Positions 42,361-47,720 of a stretch of 47,720 bases of DNA are shown here, piece after piece. This stretch comes from Paratissierella segnis (GTDB lineage: Bacteria > Bacillota > Clostridia > Tissierellales > Tissierellaceae): assembly GCF_014385195.1 (NCBI RefSeq), contig NZ_JACRTG010000027.1, forward strand, positions 1 to 47,720, written 5' to 3'. Numbering within the stretch: the first letter of the stretch is position 1; each line of letters starts with the position of its first letter. The notes under the pieces are model-generated. The model searched no databases, had not been told where the DNA came from, and saw only the letters and a program-made list of their open reading frames with translations. The translations under genes were made by a program, and so were the position numbers.

Positions 42361-43089
42361 TTAATTCATATCTACTCGTAAAGCTTTTAAAATCGCTTCT
42401 TCTTCCTTAGTAAATTCAATATTTTCAATTAGATCCGGTCTTTTTTCTAAAGTGGTCTTAATTGATTGATATTTACGCCATTCATTTATTTTCCGATGAT
42501 TGCCTTCTAAAAGAACATCCGGTACTTTTAAACCATTGAACTCTCTTGGTCTAGTATATTGGGGGTATTCTAGCCATTCATTATAATGTGATTCATCTAT
42601 AAAAGATTCATCACTTTTTAAGGTCCCCGGAATTAATCTGGTTATACAATCTATGAGGACAAGAGCGGGTATTTCACCACCTGTCAGTACATAATCGCCA
42701 ATAGATATTTCTTCATCAACAAAATTTTCTATAATTCTATTGTCTATTCCCTCATAATGCCCGCAAAGTAATATTAAATGGCTTTCCTTTGATAGACTAT
42801 TTGCCATTTTTTGATTTAATTTTTTCCCTTGAGGGGACAAATAGATTACCTTAGAATTTTCATTTTTGACACTATTTATAGCCTCAAAAATGGGTTCAGG
42901 TTTCATTATCATACCTGGACCGCCGCCAAAAGGATAATCATCAACTCTTTTGTGTTTATCATTTGAAAAATCCCGTATATTTACATTGTTAATTTGAATT
43001 ATGTTTTCTTCTATTGCCCTTCCAATTATACTGAATTCATCTAGAATTTGAAAGAATTCAGGAAATATTGTTAATATATCAAACTTCAT
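42361..43089 (-). CDS. trmD: tRNA (guanine-37-N1)-methyltransferase
   Basis: 242 residues, normal for this SPOUT enzyme with a trefoil knot, which makes m1G37 and prevents frameshifting. Key segments are KFDILTIFPEFF, PFGGGPGMIMKPEPIFEA near residue 55, LLCGHYEGIDNRIIE near 105 and the knot SIGDYVLTGGEIPALVLID near 128. Its ATG overlaps the rimM stop by 4 bases, so the two are translationally coupled. Confidence 0.98.
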   Translation of the reverse strand: MKFDILTIFPEFFQILDEFSIIGRAIEENIIQINNVNIRDFSNDKHKRVDDYPFGGGPGMIMKPEPIFEAINSVKNENSKVIYLSPQGKKLNQKMANSLSKESHLILLCGHYEGIDNRIIENFVDEEISIGDYVLTGGEIPALVLIDCITRLIPGTLKSDESFIDESHYNEWLEYPQYTRPREFNGLKVPDVLLEGNHRKINEWRKYQSIKTTLEKRPDLIENIEFTKEEEAILKALRVDMN

Positions 43090-43586
43090 TCTATCATCCC
43101 TTCGATGGGATCAATATAAATGGTTTTTTTATCAATATTTACGTTCTTTACAAATTCCTTTACTGCAGGGATCAAATGTTCTTCATGGCTCTCATCTTTT
43201 ACAACATAGACATCATTGCTTGCACCTTTAAGTACCTCAACAACTTTGCCAATATAATTATCTTTCATATCGTAAACATGGCACCCTACTAAATCATAAA
43301 TAAAGTAATGATTTTCAGGTAATATAACCCTATTTGCGTCATCAACATATATTATCTGTTCTTTAAAATTTAAAACATCATTTATATTGTCATATCCTTT
43401 GAATTTTATCAACGGTAAACCCTTATGATATTTAACACTTACTACATGTACCTTTAGTTTATCATCACCCACATAAGCAAACTTTAGAATACTAAACCGC
43501 TTTGCGTCATCAGTATATGGATAGACTTTCACTTCTCCATTTACACCATGAGTATTTATTATCTTTCCGATTGCAGTATAATCCAT
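43086..43586 (-). CDS. rimM: Ribosome maturation factor RimM
   Basis: 166 residues. RimM matures the head of the 30S subunit around S19. The N-terminal beta-barrel begins IGKIINTHGVNGEVKVYPYT, and the C-terminal PRC barrel has DLVGCHVYDM and the conserved HLIPAVKEFVKNVNIDKK. The order khpA-rimM-trmD is standard. A small AGGGATTAATCCCT palindrome lies in the gap before it on the 5'-3' minus strand, between khpA and rimM. Confidence 0.97.
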   Translation of the reverse strand: MDYTAIGKIINTHGVNGEVKVYPYTDDAKRFSILKFAYVGDDKLKVHVVSVKYHKGLPLIKFKGYDNINDVLNFKEQIIYVDDANRVILPENHYFIYDLVGCHVYDMKDNYIGKVVEVLKGASNDVYVVKDESHEEHLIPAVKEFVKNVNIDKKTIYIDPIEGMIE

Positions 43587-43616
43587 CTTTTCACCCGCCA
43601 GTAAAGGGATTAATCC

Positions 43617-43862
43617 CTATTGAATAATTTCAACTACTACTCTTTTATTTTCTTTAATGGCAGCTGCTTTAACAACTGTTCTTATAGCTTTGGCAATTCT
43701 ACCTTGCTTACCTATTACTTTTCCCATATCTTCTGATGCTACTCTCAGTTCAATAATAATAGATTGTGAACCTTCTATTTCATTAACACTTACTTCTTCA
43801 GGATTATCAACGATTGCCTTTGCGATAAACTCTACTAATTCTCCCACTGTAAGCACCTCCAT
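43617..43862 (-). CDS. khpA: KH domain RNA-binding protein KhpA (YlqC)
   Basis: 81 residues, a single KH domain with the loop GKQGRIAKAIRTVVKAAA near residue 53. KhpA usually partners KhpB (Jag/EloR) in RNA-level control of cell division and elongation. It lies 3 bases after rpsP. Confidence 0.96.
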   Translation of the reverse strand: MEVLTVGELVEFIAKAIVDNPEEVSVNEIEGSQSIIIELRVASEDMGKVIGKQGRIAKAIRTVVKAAAIKENKRVVVEIIQ

Positions 43863-43865
43863 GAA

Positions 43866-44132
43866 TTATTCCTCAGTATTTTCTTCTTTCTCAAATAATC
43901 CATTTTCTCTAAATAATCTTTCAACAACATCAGTTGGTTTTGCACCATTCTTTAACCAATTTGCAGCTTTTTCATTATCTATTTTAACTGTTTTTGGTTC
44001 AGTTAGTGGATTATAGTAACCAATCTCTTCAATAAATCTGCCATCTCTTGGAGAACGAGAATCAGCTACAACGATTCTATAGAAAGGATTCTTTTTAGCA
44101 CCCATTCTTCTTAATCTAATTTTAACTGCCAT
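43866..44132 (-). CDS. rpsP: 30S ribosomal protein S16 (bS16)
   Basis: 88 residues. S16 stabilises the 5' domain of 16S rRNA. The signature VKIRLRRMGAKKNPFYRIVV is at the N-terminus, followed by ADSRSPRDGRFIEEIGYYNP. It is placed between ffh and khpA, the standard order. Confidence 0.98.
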   Translation of the reverse strand: MAVKIRLRRMGAKKNPFYRIVVADSRSPRDGRFIEEIGYYNPLTEPKTVKIDNEKAANWLKNGAKPTDVVERLFRENGLFEKEENTEE

Positions 44133-44164
44133 CTATTTCACCTCCTTCAAATATTATTATTTAT

Positions 44165-45505
44165 TTAAGAAAAGGGGAATCCAAATTTCCCTTTTTTCTT
44201 CATTGTCTTTTCCATATCTGTAAACTTTCTCATCATCTTCTTAGTTTCTTTAAATTGCTTCAACAATTTGTTTACATCTTGGACATTTGTACCACTGCCA
44301 TTGGCAATTCTTTTTCTTCTACTGCTATCTATAATATCGGGATTCTCCCTTTCTTTCTTTGTCATTGATTTAATTATAGCCTCAAGCCTTGCCAAGTCCT
44401 TATCATTCACATCCAACCCTTTAAGAGCTTTTGCATTAACGCCTGGAATCATTCCTAAAAATTGATCCAAAGGTCCTAGGTTTTTCATTTGTTCTAATTG
44501 TTCTAAAAAGTCATCGAACGTAAACTGAGCAGATCTAATTTTTTTCTCCAATTCCAAAGCCTTTTTTTCATCGATGCTGGATTGAGCTTTTTCAATAAGA
44601 GATAATACATCACCCATTCCAAGGATTCTAGATGCCATTCTGTCCGGATAAAAAGGCTCTAAATCATCCAGCTTTTCACCCATACCTACAAATTTTATAG
44701 GCTTGTTGGTTACAGCTCTTAAAGATAAAGCCGCTCCACCTCTAGCGTCTCCATCCAGTTTAGTTAATATAACCCCGGTGATTCCAAGTCTTTGGTTAAA
44801 AGTATCTGCTACATTTACAGCGTCCTGACCTGTCATTGCATCTAGTACTAATAGCACTTCTTTTGGGTTTACTGCATCATGTATATTCACGATTTCATTC
44901 ATTAAATCTTCATCTATATGAAGTCTACCTGCAGTATCGATAATTATCACATCGTTGCCATGCTTTTTACCATGTTCTATTGATGCTTTTGCAATATCCA
45001 CAGGACTTAGTTTATCTCCCATTGAAAATACAGGAACTTCCACTCTTTCTCCCACTACTTCCAACTGTTTAATAGCAGCTGGTCTATAGACATCACAAGC
45101 TACTAAAAGAGGCCTTTTGTTTTGTTTTTTCAAGTGTAAAGCTAACTTTCCCGCTGTGGTAGTTTTCCCTGCACCTTGGAGACCGCTCATAAGAATAACT
45201 GTTGGTGGTGAGGACGCAAAAGTAAGCTTTGCTTGGCTTTCTCCCATAAGTTTTGTCAATTCTTCATTGACAATTTTAATAACATATTGCCCCGGAGTTA
45301 AGCTTTCCATCACTTCTGATCCTATGGCTCTTTCCTTAACATTTTTAATAAAATCTTTAACAACCTTGAAATTGACATCTGCCTCTAGTAGGGCAAGGCG
45401 TACTTCTCTCATGGCAAGATCTACATCTTTTTCGGATAGTTTCCCTTTACCTTTCAATTTACCTAAAGCGCTTTGCAACTTTTCTGATAAACTTTCAAAT
45501 ACCAT
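44165..45505 (-). CDS. ffh: Signal recognition particle protein Ffh (SRP54)
   Basis: 446 residues. Ffh binds signal peptides and SRP RNA to target membrane proteins. The N domain leads to the G domain with Walker A GLQGAGKTTTAGKLA near residue 108, DTAGRLHIDE near 190 and TKLDGDARGGAAL near 248. The Met-rich M domain includes the RNA-binding helices RKRIANGSGTNVQDVNKLL near 398. Starts after ylxM with 18 bases between; no stop or frameshift is seen. Confidence 0.98.
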   Translation of the reverse strand: MVFESLSEKLQSALGKLKGKGKLSEKDVDLAMREVRLALLEADVNFKVVKDFIKNVKERAIGSEVMESLTPGQYVIKIVNEELTKLMGESQAKLTFASSPPTVILMSGLQGAGKTTTAGKLALHLKKQNKRPLLVACDVYRPAAIKQLEVVGERVEVPVFSMGDKLSPVDIAKASIEHGKKHGNDVIIIDTAGRLHIDEDLMNEIVNIHDAVNPKEVLLVLDAMTGQDAVNVADTFNQRLGITGVILTKLDGDARGGAALSLRAVTNKPIKFVGMGEKLDDLEPFYPDRMASRILGMGDVLSLIEKAQSSIDEKKALELEKKIRSAQFTFDDFLEQLEQMKNLGPLDQFLGMIPGVNAKALKGLDVNDKDLARLEAIIKSMTKKERENPDIIDSSRRKRIANGSGTNVQDVNKLLKQFKETKKMMRKFTDMEKTMKKKGKFGFPFS

Positions 45506-45523
45506 TAATCAATAACCTCCCCT

Positions 45524-45883
45524 CTAGTCTAAAATTTGTGAAATAATTTTTTGAATTTTATCCGCCTTTTCACCAATTGTATTTAAATTTGATTCATCGC
45601 TTAAGTTTCTAATTTCCTTAGAAATCTCACCTATTTCTCGAATCTTATCTTGATTTACATTAAACTTCTTAACTAACCCAAGTATTTCTTCATAGTGATA
45701 TAACTTTTGTTCAGCTCTTCTTAAGGTGTCAAATACACCTTGCCTAGTAATATTTAACTCTTCTCCTATTTCCGATAAGGACAAATCATCTATATAATAA
45801 TACTCTATAGCTTGGTGTTGCCTATTGCTAAGAAGCTTTCCATAGAAGTCATATAAATTTCCTATCTCGACTAACTTTTCCAT
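45524..45883 (-). CDS. ylxM: YlxM family helix-turn-helix protein
   Basis: 119 residues, normal. The sigma-70 region-4-like HTH shows LSNRQHQAIEYYYIDDLSLS and the recognition segment EIGEELNITRQGVFDTLRRA. YlxM is encoded ahead of ffh in Firmicutes and Mycoplasma and binds or modulates SRP in streptococci. The ATG at 45883 sits behind GGTGAT. Unusually, a second promoter's -10 (TATTAT) overlaps this start codon. Confidence 0.95.
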   Translation of the reverse strand: MEKLVEIGNLYDFYGKLLSNRQHQAIEYYYIDDLSLSEIGEELNITRQGVFDTLRRAEQKLYHYEEILGLVKKFNVNQDKIREIGEISKEIRNLSDESNLNTIGEKADKIQKIISQILD

Positions 45884-45910
45884 AATATCACCAATTTAAA
45901 ATATTGTCAA
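45882..45910 (-). promoter_or_regulatory. Second promoter-like sequence overlapping the ylxM start (P2)
   Basis: TTGACA at 45905-45910 and TATTAT at 45882-45887 are 17 bases apart on the minus strand. The -10 contains part of the ylxM ATG, so a transcript from here would begin inside ylxM and could express ffh and the later genes without full YlxM. Confidence 0.5.
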
Positions 45911-45930
45911 GGTATTTACTTGACAGTATT
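45900..45930. promoter_or_regulatory. Operator-like inverted repeat before ylxM
   Basis: Arms AATATTGTCAAG and CTTGACAGTATT pair over 12 positions with one mismatch around a 7-base spacer. The dyad lies at the predicted start site of P1 and contains the -35 of P2. Confidence 0.55.
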
Positions 45931-45959
45931 ATTCTAATATAGATTTAATTGTTTGTCAA
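45931..45959 (-). promoter_or_regulatory. Main promoter of the ylxM-ffh operon (P1)
   Basis: A consensus TTGACA at 45954-45959 and TAGAAT at 45931-45936 are 17 bases apart on the minus strand. The promoter overlaps the HAD phosphatase stop. Confidence 0.78.
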
Positions 45960-46706
45960 TAAATTTTTCTCGAGCCATTTGGCAACTCCATCATCATTAT
46001 TTGAATCACAAATGTAATCTGCTATCATTTTAATTTCATCTATGGAATTATCCATTGCTACACTTAATCCAACACTTAATAACAATTCCTTATCATTTAT
46101 ATCATCACCAAAAGCTACTATTTCATTTTTTTGTATATTAAACTCACTTGCAATATGCAACACTCCATTGCTCTTTGTAGCCTCTTTATGCATTATCATA
46201 GCTAAATTATCCCTGCTCAAATTTAGATATAAATCTTTCGGAAGTATTGAATTGATTAAGTCTATCTGCGATGGATTTTCTACTAAGGCATATAATTTAT
46301 CTGCATTCCCTGAGACATTTGAATAATTTGTTACGACGAATTTGTCAATGTAACTCCATACTTCTTTTACATTGAAGTTAGCATAATGAACTCCTTCAAT
46401 TTCAGCTGCAACTTTAAGGTCGTTATTGGATAACTTTCGTAAAAATGGGATAAAAGTATCTGCAAAGATCATCCTATCATATACGAGTTTGTTATCAGCG
46501 TAAGCTTTAGCACCATTTAGTAAAACACATCCATCAAATAATTCATAAGGTATCAATGGTTTTGTGCTATTTCCTCTAGCCGTTGCAAATACAACTTTTA
46601 TACCTTTATTACGGATTTTTTTAAGTATGTCAATTGTATATGCAGAAATAGATTTATCAGTCCTAAGAAGAGTTTCATCCAAATCGATTACAATCATTTT
46701 AATCAT
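45945..46706 (-). CDS. Cof-type HAD superfamily phosphatase
   Basis: 253 residues from the ATG at 46706, after GGGAGGATAACTAT; a longer in-frame start lacks a site. HAD motif I is DLDETLL at about residues 7-13 (IVIDLDETLLRTDKSI), motif II VVFATARGNS, a lysine near 180 serves as motif III, and motif IV is GDDINDKELL near 202. The C2B cap between motifs II and III marks the Cof/IIB subfamily, which hydrolyses sugar phosphates, flavin or pyridoxal phosphates. The substrate cannot be read from sequence. It is 8 bases past the GNAT gene when counted to the longer frame. Confidence 0.93.
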   Translation of the reverse strand: MIKMIVIDLDETLLRTDKSISAYTIDILKKIRNKGIKVVFATARGNSTKPLIPYELFDGCVLLNGAKAYADNKLVYDRMIFADTFIPFLRKLSNNDLKVAAEIEGVHYANFNVKEVWSYIDKFVVTNYSNVSGNADKLYALVENPSQIDLINSILPKDLYLNLSRDNLAMIMHKEATKSNGVLHIASEFNIQKNEIVAFGDDINDKELLLSVGLSVAMDNSIDEIKMIADYICDSNNDDGVAKWLEKNLLTNN

Positions 46707-46743
46707 ATAGTTATCCTCCCTAATACGTTCAAACAATGAAGTC

Positions 46744-47592
46744 TTAAAAAAGTGACAATTCCATATTTATTTGACCTCGTCCATCTTTTCTTTTATAATT
46801 GAGGCTTTCATATAAATTTATTGCATTATAGTTCTCAGCATCACAAGCTAAAAAGCTTCTTTTAGCTCCATTTTCTTTTCCCCATCCTATGCCATGTATG
46901 ATTAATTGTCTCCCAATACCTTTAGACTGATAATTAGGAGTAACAGCTAATTCCCTTATCCATAATACAGTACCTTTATCACTATCAAACCCGTATAATA
47001 TAACAAAGCATAGCCCTATTATATTCCCATCCACATTAGCTGCGAATAACTGTGAATTTTCTGTTTTAAACCAATCTTCTATATTTTCTTCTGATTGACC
47101 AGTAAAACCTCTGGAATACCCCTTACAACTTTTAGTTATATCGCTTGCAATTTTGATTTCATTATCCATTAAGGGTCTGATATTTGCTTTATATTTATAA
47201 ATATAAGTATTCTGAAAAAATAAATCACTATTCCAAAAATCAACCCATTCAGATACCATAGAAAAATTTAATTTATACATATTCTCCAAAAAATTTTCAG
47301 GAACAAATTCCAAATATATTTTTTTGGTATTGCTTTCGTTTTTCCTTATATGTTCTATAGTATCCTTTAAGCCATCTAAATAGCTTCTCTTAGAATCAGC
47401 AGCCCAAAACAATTGAATGTTATTACTCGATTTTGAATTCCAATATAGCTCTCTTTGGACATCAGCATTCTGATATAAAAAGATGCAGGAACTTGTGCTA
47501 ATAAGAACTTTTGATTTATCTATATCCCTTATATCTACATACTCTAGAGAATTATATTTAAATTGTCTGGCTTTTTCAATTATATTTTCCAT
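46744..47592 (-). CDS. GNAT family N-acetyltransferase with an unassigned N-terminal half
   Basis: 282 residues. The C-terminal half (about 135-280) is a GNAT domain: WIRELAVTPNYQSKGIGRQL carries the acetyl-CoA pyrophosphate loop (Q-x-x-G-x-G/A, here QSKGIG), followed by NAINLYESLNYK. The N-terminal half (LEYVDIRDIDKSKV, FLYQNADVQRELYWNSKSS) resembles a degenerate second acetyltransferase lobe but I do not recognise it. The acceptor is unknown. The ATG follows GAGGTGATATATT. It is next to the HAD phosphatase and may share its transcript. Confidence 0.88.
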   Translation of the reverse strand: MENIIEKARQFKYNSLEYVDIRDIDKSKVLISTSSCIFLYQNADVQRELYWNSKSSNNIQLFWAADSKRSYLDGLKDTIEHIRKNESNTKKIYLEFVPENFLENMYKLNFSMVSEWVDFWNSDLFFQNTYIYKYKANIRPLMDNEIKIASDITKSCKGYSRGFTGQSEENIEDWFKTENSQLFAANVDGNIIGLCFVILYGFDSDKGTVLWIRELAVTPNYQSKGIGRQLIIHGIGWGKENGAKRSFLACDAENYNAINLYESLNYKRKDGRGQINMELSLF

Positions 47593-47720
47593 AATATATC
47601 ACCTCGTATAATATGTTTAGAACAACTTTTTAAGTGTTCTAAACATTAATTTATTTTTGCAAATTGCATTAATAAAGAACTACCCTTTATGACTGTCAAA
47701 TCTGTTAAGCAAATACTTGT
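47593..47720 (-). other. Right-edge noncoding stretch, possibly with the tail of an upstream gene
   Basis: Two minus-strand frames are open from the edge: one ends at a TAG after KYLLNRFDSHKG (47680-47718) and one at a TAA about 24 codons in (47646-47720). Either could be the C-terminus of a gene lying beyond the window; I cannot choose. TTGACA occurs in it with a weak -10 (TTTATT) 17 bases on. Confidence 0.3.
47613..47646. promoter_or_regulatory. Long dyad upstream of the GNAT gene
   Basis: Perfect 12-base arms ATGTTTAGAACA and TGTTCTAAACAT are separated by 10 bases, about 20 bases before the GNAT start. There is no U-run on the minus strand, so an operator or a leader hairpin is more likely than a terminator. 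Confidence 0.55.

Overview
The window is AT-rich chromosomal DNA from a low-GC Firmicute, most likely an anaerobic spore-former of the Clostridia/Tissierellia type. The basis is the gene content and order (PolC, CodY, YlxM-Ffh, RbgA, RnpM/YlxR, YmxH, TepA, a SpoIIIE/FtsK translocase), strong GGAGG ribosome-binding sites, and an order that follows the Bacillus subtilis frr-to-recA segment with clostridial differences (rimO beside pgsA, nrnA after rbfA, ispG before polC). No 16S gene is present, so the genus cannot be named. Every gene I accept lies on the minus strand, so transcription runs from high to low coordinates. No gap between genes exceeds 300 bases. I see no tRNA, rRNA, insertion sequence, prophage or CRISPR array.

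In transcription order: a GNAT acetyltransferase and a Cof-type HAD phosphatase (47.6-45.9 kb); the SRP/ribosome-maturation operon ylxM-ffh-rpsP-khpA-rimM-trmD (45.9-42.4 kb), followed by rplS with its own promoter and leader; rbgA-rnhB-yraN-comM-dprA-topA (41.9-35.2 kb); codY; rpsB-tsf-pyrH-frr with hairpins between cistrons; uppS-cdsA-rseP-ispG (isoprenoid and lipid carrier synthesis, intramembrane protease) and polC; then rimP-nusA-rnpM-infB-rbfA-nrnA-truB-ribF (23.1-15.9 kb), rpsO and pnp.

The last third holds ylxY (deacetylase-like), an M16 peptidase, dut, ymxH, tepA, uppP, the ftsK/spoIIIE translocase, rimO, pgsA and cinA. It ends with recA under a LexA-type box, followed by a metallophosphoesterase and a Rad50/SbcC-like ATPase that runs off the left edge.

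Most genes serve translation, RNA decay, envelope lipids and DNA maintenance. I found no clearly new multi-gene system. The most interesting points are: the RecA-linked Mre11/Rad50-like pair; a promoter followed at once by a perfect intrinsic terminator ahead of rimP-nusA; structured leaders before rpsO, rplS and rpsB; CodY-box-like sites before codY itself; a promoter/dyad array before ylxM; the absence of dxr from its usual slot; and two gaps carrying the same heptamer tandem repeat. Several start codons were moved to the site with a proper ribosome-binding site, as noted in each entry.
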